Below, piece by piece: positions 15,570 through 24,016 of a stretch of DNA of 33,617 bases; position 1 is the stretch's first letter; every line of letters begins with the position of its first letter. The DNA lies in assembly GCA_910584915.1 (NCBI GenBank), contig CAJUDM010000037.1:1-33617 (forward strand), read 5' to 3'. The notes beneath the pieces were generated by a model. It had not been told where the DNA came from. It searched no databases and saw only the letters and a list, made by a program, of their open reading frames with translations. This DNA is from an uncultured Lachnospiraceae bacterium (GTDB lineage: Bacteria > Bacillota > Clostridia > Lachnospirales > Lachnospiraceae). A program made the position numbers and the translations under genes.

Positions 15570-16265
15570 ATGATAATCTATTCTAAAGAAGTTGAAGAAA
15601 TGTGTACCGTGGCACAGGGCGTTCACCATGGCTGCGCTCCCATCCCGGAAGAGGCAAAGTGGGTGCAGGCGAAAAAAGTGGAAGACATTTCAGGTCTGAC
15701 ACATGGTGTGGGCTGGTGCGCGCCGCAGCAGGGCGCATGTAAGCTGACGCTGAACGTTAAGGAAGGCATTATTCAGGAAGCTCTGGTTGAGACTCTCGGC
15801 TGCTCAGGTATGACTCACTCCGCAGCGATGGCATCTGAGATCCTGCCCGGCCTGACCGTGATGGAAGCATTGAATACCGACCTTGTGTGCGATGCGATCA
15901 ATACGGCTATGAGAGAGTTGTTTTTGCAGATCGTTTACGGTCGTTCCCAGAGTGCATTCTCTGAAAACGGACTGCCTGTAGGAGCAGGCCTCGAAGACCT
16001 GGGCAAGGGCCTGAGAAGCCAGGTTGGTACAATGTACGGCACGTTGAAAAAAGGTCCCCGTTATCTGGAGATGGCAGAGGGCTATGTGACAGGTATCGCG
16101 CTGGATGCTGACGATGAGATCATCGGTTACAAGTTTGTCAATTTCGGTAAGATGACTGACTTTATCAAGAAGGGTGACGATCCGAATACGGCGTGGGAGA
16201 AGGCAAGCGGACAGTACGGCCGCGTGGATGACGCTGTAAAGATCATCGATCCCAGGAAAGAATAA
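15570..16265 (+). CDS. NifU/IscU-like iron-sulfur cluster assembly scaffold-family protein
   Basis: A 231-residue protein of the NifU_N-like group found in Clostridia. The segment KLTLNVKEGIIQEALVETLGCSGMTHSAAMASEILPGLTVMEAL recalls the scaffold fold, where cysteines hold a nascent cluster. Here C34 (HHGCAPI), C51 (GWCAPQQGAC) and the GCSGM cysteine are candidates, but the spacing differs from classical IscU, so cluster assembly is not proven. The ATG at 15570 follows GGAAGGAG at proper spacing; the earlier frame from 15525 has no such site. Codons are biased to GCT, GTT and CGT more than in neighbours, suggesting high expression. It is paired with the GGGtGRT gene 142 bp downstream. Confidence 0.85.
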   Translation: MIIYSKEVEEMCTVAQGVHHGCAPIPEEAKWVQAKKVEDISGLTHGVGWCAPQQGACKLTLNVKEGIIQEALVETLGCSGMTHSAAMASEILPGLTVMEALNTDLVCDAINTAMRELFLQIVYGRSQSAFSENGLPVGAGLEDLGKGLRSQVGTMYGTLKKGPRYLEMAEGYVTGIALDADDEIIGYKFVNFGKMTDFIKKGDDPNTAWEKASGQYGRVDDAVKIIDPRKE

Positions 16266-16266
16266 A

Positions 16267-16379
16267 GCATAACTGTAAAGCGGTTATGCGCTGCTTCTCG
16301 ACGAACAGACGGGAACCAGTGCAATTGGCAGAGCAAATCGCACTGCAGCGAGAAGTAAGACTTCTCTTCGTTGAGAAGT
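16267..16379 (+). promoter_or_regulatory. Intercistronic leader with alternative hairpins before GGGtGRT gene
   Basis: A hairpin GCATAAC/GTTATGC (16267-16273 and 16283-16289) directly follows the stop. Then four segments share one pairing word: A CTTCTCG (16294-16300), B CGAGAAGT (16349-16356), C ACTTCTC (16360-16366) and D GAGAAGT (16373-16379). A-B, B-C and C-D can each form 7-bp stems, and A-B also encloses CAGTGC/GCACTG. Mutually exclusive pairings of this kind are typical of attenuators or processing sites. There is no T-run. AAGGAGG and the start codon follow. Confidence 0.45.
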
Positions 16380-16407
16380 TTCCAGAATATAAGGAGGAAT
16401 GTAAAAA

Positions 16408-17418
16408 ATGGCATTATTTGAATCTTATGAAAGAAGAATTGACAAGATCAATTCCGTTTTAAATGAGTACGGCATTTCTTCTATTGAAGAAGCTGAGAAA
16501 ATTACAAAAGACGCCGGACTTGACGTATATGACCAGGTTAAGAAAATTCAGCCGATCTGCTTTGAGAACGCATGCTGGGCTTACACGGTAGGCGCAGCTA
16601 TCGCGATTAAGAAGGGCTGCCGCAAAGCGGCGGACGCAGCGGCGGCGATCGGTGAAGGGCTGCAGGCTTTCTGTATCCCCGGTTCCGTTGCAGATACCCG
16701 TAAGGTAGGCCTTGGCCACGGCAACCTTGGCAAGATGCTGCTGGAAGAAGAAACAGACTGTTTTGCGTTCCTTGCCGGCCATGAGTCTTTCGCGGCTGCT
16801 GAGGGCGCTATCGGTATCGCGGAGAAGGCAAACAAGGTTCGTCAGAAACCGCTTCGCGTTATCTTAAACGGCTTGGGCAAGGATGCTGCAAAGATCATCT
16901 CCAGGATCAACGGCTTCACATTCGTTGAGACGGAATATGATCCCTACACGAACGAAGTAAAAGAACTGTTCAGGACTCCTTACTCCGAGGGGCTCCGCGC
17001 AAAGGTTAACTGCTATGGTGCGAACTCCGTTCCGGAAGGCGTTGCGATCATGTGGAAAGAGAACGTAGATGTTTCCATCACAGGCAACTCCACAAACCCG
17101 ACGAGGTTCCAGCATCCTGTGGCAGGTACATACAAGAAGGAGAGGACAGAAGCGGGAAAGAAATACTTCTCCGTAGCTTCCGGCGGCGGCACAGGCCGTA
17201 CGCTGCATCCCGATAACATGGCGGCAGGCCCTGCTTCCTACGGTTTCACGGATACGCTTGGACGTATGCACTCCGACGCGCAGTTCGCAGGTTCTTCCTC
17301 TGTGCCGGCTCACGTGGAGATGATGGGGCTCATCGGCATGGGCAACAACCCGATGGTGGGCGCTACGGTTGCTGTTGCGGTTTCCATTGAGGAGGCGGCT
17401 AAGGCTGGCAAGTTTTGA
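16408..17418 (+). CDS. GGGtGRT protein
   Basis: A 336-residue cytosolic protein of the GGGtGRT family, named after the motif seen here as SVASGGGTGRTLHPDNMAAGPASYGFTDTLGRMHSDAQFAGSSSVPAHVEMMGLIGMGNNPMVGATVAVAV near residues 253-324. The biochemical role is not known to me. Its regular pairing with a NifU-like protein, as here, suggests a link to iron-sulfur or other metal chemistry. An AAGGAGG site precedes the ATG, and codon usage resembles that of highly expressed genes. It is followed by two strong T-tailed hairpins, so the pair forms a complete transcription unit. Confidence 0.9.
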   Translation: MALFESYERRIDKINSVLNEYGISSIEEAEKITKDAGLDVYDQVKKIQPICFENACWAYTVGAAIAIKKGCRKAADAAAAIGEGLQAFCIPGSVADTRKVGLGHGNLGKMLLEEETDCFAFLAGHESFAAAEGAIGIAEKANKVRQKPLRVILNGLGKDAAKIISRINGFTFVETEYDPYTNEVKELFRTPYSEGLRAKVNCYGANSVPEGVAIMWKENVDVSITGNSTNPTRFQHPVAGTYKKERTEAGKKYFSVASGGGTGRTLHPDNMAAGPASYGFTDTLGRMHSDAQFAGSSSVPAHVEMMGLIGMGNNPMVGATVAVAVSIEEAAKAGKF

Positions 17419-17462
17419 TTGAATTGCACTGAACACTGCAAAAGTGGCATATAAAAGCTGAT

Positions 17463-17506
17463 AAAAGGGGCTGTCGCATGAAGTAATTCGTGCGGCAGCC
17501 CCTTTT
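17463..17506. terminator. Bidirectional rho-independent terminator
   Basis: A 16-bp stem with one G-T pair (17463-17478 and 17491-17506), GC-rich in the centre and with A4/T4 ends, so it can act in both directions. It lies between the GGGtGRT gene and the convergent XRE regulator. Confidence 0.85.
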
Positions 17507-17511
17507 CAGGC

Positions 17512-17558
17512 AGGCTATTGTAGAAACAGCCTTAAATCGATTTTACAATAGCCTTTTT
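17512..17558 (+). terminator. Second rho-independent terminator
   Basis: An 11-bp perfect stem AGGCTATTGTA/TACAATAGCCT (17512-17522 and 17544-17554) with TTTTT at 17554-17558. It works on the plus strand as a back-up to the first terminator. The minus-strand side has no U-tract. Confidence 0.7.
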
Positions 17559-17575
17559 CGCTGGGCAGAAAGCCA

Positions 17576-17932
17576 TTATGATCTTTCGGGAGGCTTTGCC
17601 TTTTTATTTTTTCTTGCCCGCAGAAAAGCATACAGAAAATATTGTTCCTCGGCGGGAAGACGGCGGATTTCCGCCATCAGCTTGCGGACAAGTTCGGAAT
17701 CAGGGGCTGAACCGTCATCAAAAAATTCTTTCGGCGTGATCTCAAAATAGTCACATATTTCGTAGAGGGATGTTATGGAGGGCAGCGATTTACCGGAACT
17801 GATAGATTGAATATAACCTTTGCTGTGGCCGAGATCCTGACTCAATTTGTATTCCGAAATATCTTTTGATAATCTTAATTCAGTGATCCTTTCCTGTACA
17901 AATTTTGTATTTGTTATATCTTCCTTCTTCAT
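17576..17932 (-). CDS. XRE-family helix-turn-helix transcriptional regulator
   Basis: A 118-residue DNA-binding protein. Residues 12-70 form a Cro/C1-type HTH (ERITELRLSKDISEYKLSQDLGHSKGYIQSISSGKSLPSITSLYEICDYFEITPKEFF). The short C-terminal helix region (LVRKLMAEIRRLPAEEQYFLYAFLRA) probably mediates dimerisation. The tail is basic. The ATG at 17932 has no Shine-Dalgarno; instead TATAAT sits 6 bp upstream, which would place the transcript start at the AUG and suggests leaderless translation. It stands alone, convergent to the GGGtGRT gene. Targets are unknown. Confidence 0.85.
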   Translation of the reverse strand: MKKEDITNTKFVQERITELRLSKDISEYKLSQDLGHSKGYIQSISSGKSLPSITSLYEICDYFEITPKEFFDDGSAPDSELVRKLMAEIRRLPAEEQYFLYAFLRARKNKKAKPPERS

Positions 17933-17938
17933 GTCTAA

Positions 17939-17944
17939 ATTATA
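17939..17944 (-). promoter_or_regulatory. -10 element directly abutting the XRE start codon
   Basis: TATAAT on the minus strand (complement of 17939-17944) lies only six bases before the ATG. A second overlapping candidate, TATAGT, is just upstream. No consensus -35 is visible; the region at proper distance is T-rich. Confidence 0.4.
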
Positions 17945-18238
17945 CTATACAGAATTGGATGAAAAACCTTTAAAAATGGCGGAAATATGGTGTTTATAGG
18001 GATATTAGACTTATTGTATTAGCTGTTTTTGAAATAGGACTATTTTGGGTGGTGGGGGGAGGATGAATACAGGGAAATGGAGGATAAAAGAAGGCGGGAG
18101 CAGGGATATCCTGACAGTCGGCGGAGGATGCCGGAAATATCTTTTTGAATGACACAGATGGAACTGACGCTGCCCGTGCGCGGAATGAAGTTTGCCTGTG
18201 GATTTTTTGTTCAAATGGTGGTATAGTAAGGGAGATGT
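17945..18238. other. Intergenic region, no gene seen
   Basis: Spacer between the divergent XRE and trkA genes. TATAGT near 18222 could be the -10 of trkA, but no good -35 is at proper spacing. Minus-strand open frames here are low-complexity and have no ribosome binding sites. Confidence 0.3.
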
Positions 18239-18304
18239 ATTGCAGGAGGAGGCTGCGGGGAGCGGACAGCATCGCCGCAGATTCAAAGGGTTGAAAAATG
18301 CAAT
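18239..18304 (+). promoter_or_regulatory. Possible structured leader of trkA
   Basis: An outer pair ATTGCA/TGCAAT (18239-18244 and 18299-18304) encloses CTGCGG/CCGCAG (18253-18258 and 18275-18280). It lies right before the potassium-transport genes. I could not match it to the c-di-AMP (ydaO) riboswitch that often controls such genes. Short stems make this a weak candidate. Confidence 0.25.
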
Positions 18305-18322
18305 GCGGAAATGAGGGTAAAG

Positions 18323-19720
18323 ATGGGTATCATGTCACGAAAAAATGCAGTGCGAGGTCTGCAGATCATTATTGTGGGCTGCGGCAAGGTGGGCAGGACG
18401 CTGGTGGAACAGCTGTCGAAGGAAGGACACGATATAACGATCATCGATAAGGACGCGGAGAAGGTGCAGACGATAGGCAGTTTATACGATGTGATGGGAG
18501 TGTCCGGAAACGGTGCCAGCTACAGTGTTCAGATGGATGCGGGAATCGAGAATACGGATCTGATTATTGCGGTGACGGATTCCGATGAACTGAACCTTTT
18601 ATGCTGTACTGTGGCAAAGCGGGTGGGGCACTGCGCTGCCATAGCCCGTGTGCGGACGCCGGATTACAGTATGGAAGCCGGGTATCTCAGAGATAAGCTC
18701 GGGCTTGCCATGATCATCAATCCGGAGATGGAGGCTTCCCGGGAGGTGGTCAGGATCCTGTCGGTGCCTACCGCCCTGGAAGTCAATTCCTTTGCCCATG
18801 AGCAGGCGGAGATGATCAAGATCAAGGTGCCGGAGGGGAATATGCTGGCAGGCATGAAGATCGCCCGGGTGGGAAAAGAGATTGAGATCATGGATAAGAT
18901 TCTGATCTGTGCGGTGGAGCGCGGAGAGGAGGTCTATATCCCTTCCGGTGATTTCAGGATAGAAGCGGGCGATATCATTTCTTTTGTGGCATCAAGGCTG
19001 CAGGCGAAAGCTTTTCTGGAGCGTATCAGTTTTAAGACAAACCAGGTGAAGAATTGTATGATCATCGGCGGCGGAAAGGCCGCTTACTATCTCGGCAGGC
19101 AGCTCCTGAACATGGGGATATCCGTAAAGATCATCGAAGATGACAGGAAGAGGTGTGAGGAACTGAGCGTACTGCTGCCGAAGGCGGTCATCATCAACGG
19201 CAACGGAACCGACGAGGAACTTTTGAAGGAGGAGGGTATTGCCCGGGTGGAATCTTTTATACCGCTTACAGGCATCGATGAAGAGAATATCATGCTGACA
19301 ATGTATGCGAGGCAGGTGTCGGGTGCCAAGGTCATCACGAAGATCAACAGGATTGACTTCCGGGGCGTGATCAATTCACTGGATCTGGGCAGTGTGATCT
19401 ACCCGAGATACATCACGGCGGAGAAAATCATCGCCTATGTCCGGGCGAAGAAGGATTCCATGGACAGCAATATCGAGACGTTGTACCATATGTTTGATTC
19501 GCGGGTGGAGGCGATCGAATTCAGGGTGTACAAGGAGTCCGCAGTGACGGGGGTGCCGCTTATGAAGATGTCTCTGAAGAAAAATCTGCTGATCGCGTTT
19601 ATCAACCGGGACAACGATATCATCATTCCCAGCGGACATGATACGATCGAGGTGGGCGATACAGTGATGATCGTGACGACTCATACAGGTTTTAACGATC
19701 TGCAGGATATTCTGAAATAG
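18323..19720 (+). CDS. trkA: Trk potassium uptake regulator TrkA
   Basis: A cytosolic NAD-binding gating subunit for the Trk channel. The ~465-residue protein has two RCK units. The first Rossmann motif is IIIVGCGKVGRTLVEQLSKEGHDITIID near the N-terminus, followed by an RCK_C domain. The second is CMIIGGGKAAYYLGRQLLNMGISVKIIEDD near the middle, followed by a second RCK_C (ITGIDEENIMLTMYA... VEVGDTVMIVTTH). The doubled form is typical of TrkA, as opposed to single-unit KtrA. I place the start at 18323, where GAGGG lies just upstream; ATGs at 18311 and 18332 are alternatives. It is followed after 32 bp by trkH, its membrane partner. Confidence 0.93.
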   Translation: MGIMSRKNAVRGLQIIIVGCGKVGRTLVEQLSKEGHDITIIDKDAEKVQTIGSLYDVMGVSGNGASYSVQMDAGIENTDLIIAVTDSDELNLLCCTVAKRVGHCAAIARVRTPDYSMEAGYLRDKLGLAMIINPEMEASREVVRILSVPTALEVNSFAHEQAEMIKIKVPEGNMLAGMKIARVGKEIEIMDKILICAVERGEEVYIPSGDFRIEAGDIISFVASRLQAKAFLERISFKTNQVKNCMIIGGGKAAYYLGRQLLNMGISVKIIEDDRKRCEELSVLLPKAVIINGNGTDEELLKEEGIARVESFIPLTGIDEENIMLTMYARQVSGAKVITKINRIDFRGVINSLDLGSVIYPRYITAEKIIAYVRAKKDSMDSNIETLYHMFDSRVEAIEFRVYKESAVTGVPLMKMSLKKNLLIAFINRDNDIIIPSGHDTIEVGDTVMIVTTHTGFNDLQDILK

Positions 19721-19752
19721 AGAAAGCTGTGTGAAGAAGGCGTGGTATTACT

Positions 19753-21279
19753 ATGAACAGTTCAATGATTCGATATATTCTGGGGAGCGTGCTGAAGATA
19801 GAGGCGGCCTTTTTGCTTTTGCCCTGTCTGGTCTCCCTGTGTTATCAGGAAAAGGTTGGCGTTATCTATCTTGCGGTGGCGGCGGCATCCGTTCTTTTCG
19901 GGGCTGCCATGACATTCCGGAAGCCGGAAGATACTGTATTTTATCTGAAGGAGGGCTGTGTGGCGACAGCCCTATGCTGGATTTTTATGAGTTTCTTCGG
20001 CGCCCTGCCGTTTTGGATATCCAGGGAGATCCCGTCTCTGACGGACGCGCTGTTTGAGACGGTTTCCGGCTTTACGACAACGGGGGCGAGCATTCTTGTA
20101 GATGTGGAGGCGCTCTCCTATACGGCGTTATTCTGGCGCAGTTTCACCCACTGGATCGGCGGTATGGGAGTGTTGGTGTTTCTTCTTGCGATCATCTCTT
20201 TAAGCGGCGGCTCCCAGGTGAATCTGCTGCGGGCGGAGAGTCCGGGACCTTCTGTGGGGAAGCTGGTGCCCAAGATGAAACATACAGCGCGTATTTTGTA
20301 CCTGATCTATTTCGGGATGACTGTGATAGAGGTGATATTGCTGCTGGCGGGGCGGATGCCGTTGTTTGATGCGCTGACGACCAGCTTCGGCACAGCGGGA
20401 ACAGGCGGATTCGGGATCAAGGCGGACAGTATAGGGGGATATTCCCCCTATCTGCAGTGGGTCGTGACGATCTTTATGATCGCTTTCGGTGTGAATTTTA
20501 ACGCCTATTATTTCATGTTGTTCCACAATATGAGAAAGGCGCTCCATATGGAGGAGGTGCGCTGCTATCTGGGGATCATCGCCGCATCGGTTGTCGTTCT
20601 GCTGATCGACACAGTAAAGATTTACGGAAATTTTTCCGACGCGCTGCGGCATTCCGCGTTTCAGGTGGGTTCTATTATCACGACCACAGGTTTTTCCACG
20701 GTAGATTTTGACCTCTGGTCTCAGACCAGCAAGACAGTGCTCGTCCTGTTGATGTTTGTCGGAGCCTGCGCGGGCAGTACGGGCGGCGGCATCAAGGTCT
20801 CACGGTTTATCATCCTGATCAAGACGATATTCAAGGAACTGAATTCCTATATTCATCCCAGGAGCATCAAGAAGATCACCTACGATGGCAGGCCCATAGA
20901 ACATGAGGTGATGCGCTCCACCAATGTGTATTTTATCACTTTTGTGATCCTGTTCACGGCGTCCGTCCTGGCAATCTCCTTTGAGGGCTGGGATCTGACA
21001 ACGAATTTTACGGCGGTGGCGGCGACAATCAACAATATCGGGCCGGGGCTTGAGCTGGTAGGGCCGAGCAAAAATTTTGCTTTTTTTTCCCCTTTTTCGA
21101 AATATGTGCTGATTTTTGATATGCTGGCGGGGCGGCTGGAACTGTTTCCGCTGTTGATCCTGTTCCATCCGGCGATCTGGACGGAACTGTATGCGCATAA
21201 GAGCGCAGTGAAAAGACTGAAAGCGAGAAGGCTGAGCAGAGATGGAGAAACGAAAAATAAAACGCTACGGCGTAAATAA
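19753..21279 (+). CDS. trkH: Trk potassium transporter membrane subunit TrkH
   Basis: A 508-residue integral membrane protein of the TrkH/KtrB superfamily, which conducts K+ through four pore loops in one chain. Filter glycines are visible in each repeat: ETVSGFTTTGAS, TSFGTAGTGGFG, GSIITTTGFSTVD and ATINNIGPGL. Ten or so hydrophobic helices are present, and IGGMGVLVFLLAI is characteristic of TrkH. The block GACAGSTGGGIKVSR is conserved in the family. It begins after trkA with a GAAGAAGG site and ends 38 bp inside the following ktrB-like gene, so translation is coupled. Its cognate regulator is the TrkA encoded upstream. Confidence 0.93.
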   Translation: MNSSMIRYILGSVLKIEAAFLLLPCLVSLCYQEKVGVIYLAVAAASVLFGAAMTFRKPEDTVFYLKEGCVATALCWIFMSFFGALPFWISREIPSLTDALFETVSGFTTTGASILVDVEALSYTALFWRSFTHWIGGMGVLVFLLAIISLSGGSQVNLLRAESPGPSVGKLVPKMKHTARILYLIYFGMTVIEVILLLAGRMPLFDALTTSFGTAGTGGFGIKADSIGGYSPYLQWVVTIFMIAFGVNFNAYYFMLFHNMRKALHMEEVRCYLGIIAASVVVLLIDTVKIYGNFSDALRHSAFQVGSIITTTGFSTVDFDLWSQTSKTVLVLLMFVGACAGSTGGGIKVSRFIILIKTIFKELNSYIHPRSIKKITYDGRPIEHEVMRSTNVYFITFVILFTASVLAISFEGWDLTTNFTAVAATINNIGPGLELVGPSKNFAFFSPFSKYVLIFDMLAGRLELFPLLILFHPAIWTELYAHKSAVKRLKARRLSRDGETKNKTLRRK

Positions 21280-22591
21280 AACAAGGACGATCGCGTTAAA
21301 TTTTATGGCGATCATCCTGATAGGGGCCTGTCTTCTGACGCTTCCGGTCTCCTCAAAGGATGGACAGTGGACGGATTTTATGACGGCTCTCTTCACGGCG
21401 ACCAGCGCATCATGCGTGACCGGACTGGTGTTGGTGGATACCTATAACCACTGGTCAGTGTTCGGGCAGATCCTGATCCTTGTGATGATTCAGATCGGCG
21501 GACTGGGAACCATAGCAATGCGTATCCTGTTAGCAACTTTTCTGCGCCGCAATATCACGCTGAAGGCGAGAAATCTTTTGCAGGAGTCCATCAACAGCCT
21601 TCAGATCGGCGGTATCGTCAGGCTGATCCGCCAGGCGTTAAAGGGGACGATCCTGTTTGAGGCGGCGGGCGCTTTTGTGATGGCGTTTTATTTTGTGCCC
21701 AGGCTTGGATGGGGGCGGGGAATCTACTACAGTGTCTTTCACGCCATTTCAGCTTTCTGCAACGCGGGTTTTGATCTGATGGGCTATCAGGGAGAGTATG
21801 TGTCCTTCGTCTCGGCGGTGGACCATCCTCTGATCAATATACCGATCATGGCGCTGATCATTTTTGGAGGACTCGGGTTCATTGTCTGGGTGGATGTGTG
21901 GAAACAGAAGTTTCGGTTCCGGAAATTCCAGTTCCACACGAAGCTGGTGCTGACAACGACGGCGGTGCTGGTTTTGGGCGGCGGCCTGATCTTTTATCTG
22001 TTGGAAAAAGATGCTTCCATGGCGGGGCTTTCTGTTGACGGAAAGGTATATGCGTCCCTGTTTGCCTCGGTGACGGCGCGGACGGCGGGTTTTAATACGG
22101 TGGATACGGCGCTGATGTCGGAGGGCGGGAAGCTGTTCAACGTTATGCTGATGTTCATTGGCGGCAGTCCCGGTTCCACGGCGGGCGGTATCAAGACTAC
22201 ATCCATCGCCGTGATTTTTTTCTATATGGCAGCATATTTGAGAGGAAAGCAGGGAGCAGAGGTGTTCGGGCGCAGGATCAGCGATGAGACGGTGAGGAAG
22301 GCTGTGACAGTCTTTGTGCTGAATCTGTCTCTGGCGCTTGGGGCAGTCCTTATCATAAACGGGGTGGAAAAGCTGCCGATGATCGATCTGATGTTTGAGG
22401 CATTTTCCGCCATCGGGACGGTGGGCATGACCACCGGGCTCACAAGGGATCTGGGGACGCTCGGGCGTATCCTGATCATGGTACTGATGTTCCTCGGCAG
22501 GGTGGGCAGCATGTCTTTTGCGTTCTCCTTCTATGAGAGGAAGCCGGTGCCCAAGGTACAGCTGCCGGAGATCGAGGTGCCGGTGGGATGA
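21242..22591 (+). CDS. ktrB: Ktr-type potassium transporter membrane subunit KtrB
   Basis: A 449-residue membrane protein of the TrkH/KtrB superfamily, shorter than TrkH and with the KtrB/NtpJ-type N-terminus (MEKRKIKRYGVNKTRTIALNFMAIILIGACLLTLP). Four pore loops are visible: TATSASCVTGLVLVD, HAISAFCNAGFDLMG, ASVTARTAGFNTVD and EAFSAIGTVGMTTGL, each keeping the filter glycine. The block FIGGSPGSTAGGIKTT is a family hallmark. It overlaps trkH by 38 bp. The KtrA gene follows after 189 bp. The short basic N-terminus before helix 1 fits cytosolic placement. Ktr systems couple K+ uptake to Na+ in many bacteria; this is family knowledge, not visible here. Confidence 0.93.
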   Translation: MEKRKIKRYGVNKTRTIALNFMAIILIGACLLTLPVSSKDGQWTDFMTALFTATSASCVTGLVLVDTYNHWSVFGQILILVMIQIGGLGTIAMRILLATFLRRNITLKARNLLQESINSLQIGGIVRLIRQALKGTILFEAAGAFVMAFYFVPRLGWGRGIYYSVFHAISAFCNAGFDLMGYQGEYVSFVSAVDHPLINIPIMALIIFGGLGFIVWVDVWKQKFRFRKFQFHTKLVLTTTAVLVLGGGLIFYLLEKDASMAGLSVDGKVYASLFASVTARTAGFNTVDTALMSEGGKLFNVMLMFIGGSPGSTAGGIKTTSIAVIFFYMAAYLRGKQGAEVFGRRISDETVRKAVTVFVLNLSLALGAVLIINGVEKLPMIDLMFEAFSAIGTVGMTTGLTRDLGTLGRILIMVLMFLGRVGSMSFAFSFYERKPVPKVQLPEIEVPVG

Positions 22592-22780
22592 TGGCATACC
22601 AGGCAGGAGGGAGCGGGTAACACGCATTGTGCCGCGTTTGCCGGGAATGTGTAAAAACTGCGGCGTTGATACAGAGGGCAGGGAAACCGGCGTCCGGCGA
22701 AACGGATAAGCATCGCGCAGTGTGCGGTGTCTGAAAGATGCAGTATTATTTTGAGAGGTATAGAGAAAAGGAGCGGGACC

Positions 22781-23437
22781 ATGAAATCAATTTTGATCAT
22801 AGGTATGGGTAAATTCGGGCATCATCTCTGCCAGAATCTGGTGGATCTGGGGAATGAGGTGATGATCGTTGACACAAATCAGGCGGTGATGGACGATCTG
22901 ATCCCCTTTGTGACAAGCGCGAAGATCGGGGACTGCACCAGCCCGGATGTATTAAAAAGCCTGGGCGTGGGCAATTTTGACATCTGTTTTGTCTGCATCG
23001 GTACGAACTTCCAGAGTTCGTTGGAGATTACAAGCCAGCTCAAGGATATGGGGGCAAAGTATGTGGTCAGCAAGGCGAACCGTGATATCCATGCGAAATT
23101 CCTCCTGCGCAACGGGGCTGACGAGGTGATCTATCCCGACAGGGATATCGCGGAGAAGGCGGCGATGAAGTTCAGCGCCAACCATGTGTTTGACTATATC
23201 GAGCTGACGCCGGAATACTCGATCTTTGAGGTTCCGACGATCCCCGCATGGCATGGAAAGACCATCAAGGAAGTGAACTGCCGGGCGAAGTACCATATCA
23301 ATATCATCGGGGTGAAGACGGAAGGGAAGACTAGCCTTCTGCCGGGACCGGACTATGTGTTTGATAAGGATGTGCATCTGCTGGTGCTTGGGCACAATCA
23401 GGATGTGGACAGACTGCTGAAGAAGATCAGAGACTGA
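22781..23437 (+). CDS. ktrA: Ktr potassium uptake regulator KtrA (single RCK)
   Basis: A 218-residue cytosolic regulator. The RCK_N Rossmann motif MKSILIIGMGKFGHHLCQNLVDLGNEVMIVD binds nucleotide (ATP/ADP in KtrA). Residues 135-218 form the RCK_C domain, where c-di-AMP binds in several Firmicutes. The length and single RCK unit match KtrA, the partner of KtrB upstream. The ATG at 22781 follows AAAAGGAGCGGG; a start at 22727 would add 18 unrelated residues. Just downstream a long-hairpin repeat (23512-23669) may act as transcript end or mRNA stabiliser. Confidence 0.93.
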   Translation: MKSILIIGMGKFGHHLCQNLVDLGNEVMIVDTNQAVMDDLIPFVTSAKIGDCTSPDVLKSLGVGNFDICFVCIGTNFQSSLEITSQLKDMGAKYVVSKANRDIHAKFLLRNGADEVIYPDRDIAEKAAMKFSANHVFDYIELTPEYSIFEVPTIPAWHGKTIKEVNCRAKYHINIIGVKTEGKTSLLPGPDYVFDKDVHLLVLGHNQDVDRLLKKIRD

Positions 23438-23511
23438 GTTATCGTTTTTCAGATGGAGATACGAACAAAAAGCGAAGCGTTTGCGAGTCGAGCCATCGGT
23501 TTTTGCCGGAC

Positions 23512-23669
23512 GCCGTGAGGAACATAAAATGCTCCGTCACCACGCTCTCGCTCGGGCTCTGTTTTTCAAGAGCCTGCGAAACAGCGTAGCGGACACTAAG
23601 CTCGAAAATACCTCGCTAAGTGCCGACGCTTTTTAACGGGCTCCTTGAGCATTTTATGTTCCTCACGGC
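23512..23669. repeat. Long-hairpin intergenic repeat, copy 2 (158 bp)
   Basis: Arms of 23 bp (23512-23534 and 23647-23669) are perfect. Compared with copies 1 and 3, this copy carries about 21 extra bases near 23553-23577, which themselves form a small hairpin GGCTCT/AGAGCC. The growth by a nested hairpin, instead of random sequence, supports selection for structure. It lies 75 bp after ktrA. Confidence 0.85.
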
Positions 23670-24016
23670 TGGTAGTGGTGATAATCTGTTGGATTGTGTA
23701 GATATGGTGTGGTTTGTGATACGATGAAGGAATTGTTGTTTCCGCTGGTGCAGGGAGGTGTATCGTTTGCTTTTGATACAGGATATTTGCCTTTTCTGGG
23801 GGAAGGGAGAGAGAGGTTCTGACTGTGCCAGGGAGCGTGTGGCATTTCCTGCGGCGTACTTGTTGGATCAGTTTCCCGCACCTGAAACAGGATATCTTTT
23901 TGACGGGCAGGACAGATTTTGAGTATAGGCAAATGGCAGTGCTGTATTAACTTCTTCTTTAGAGATAGGGAAAGAATGAACGCTCAGAAATGAGAAATTT
24001 AACAGGGAATGAGCAG
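23670..24016. other. Intergenic region, possible gene remnant
   Basis: No intact gene. Short stop-broken frames after an ATG at about 23726 read like weakly coding sequence (for example FPAAYLLDQFPAPETGYLFDGQDRF in one frame), but no family is recognisable. I treat it as non-coding or decayed. Confidence 0.25.

Noticed and set aside
18001..18322. c-di-AMP (ydaO) riboswitch before trkA
   Set aside because: The conserved ydaO sequence blocks could not be found; only short generic pairs are present.
21749..22627. 292-residue antisense frame under ktrB
   Set aside because: Rich in His, Arg and Gln, without start signals; typical shadow of a GC-biased membrane gene on the other strand.
23726..23930. 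Possible small gene or pseudogene after copy 2 of the repeat
   Set aside because: Broken by stops in each frame and no recognisable family; too weak to list as a gene.
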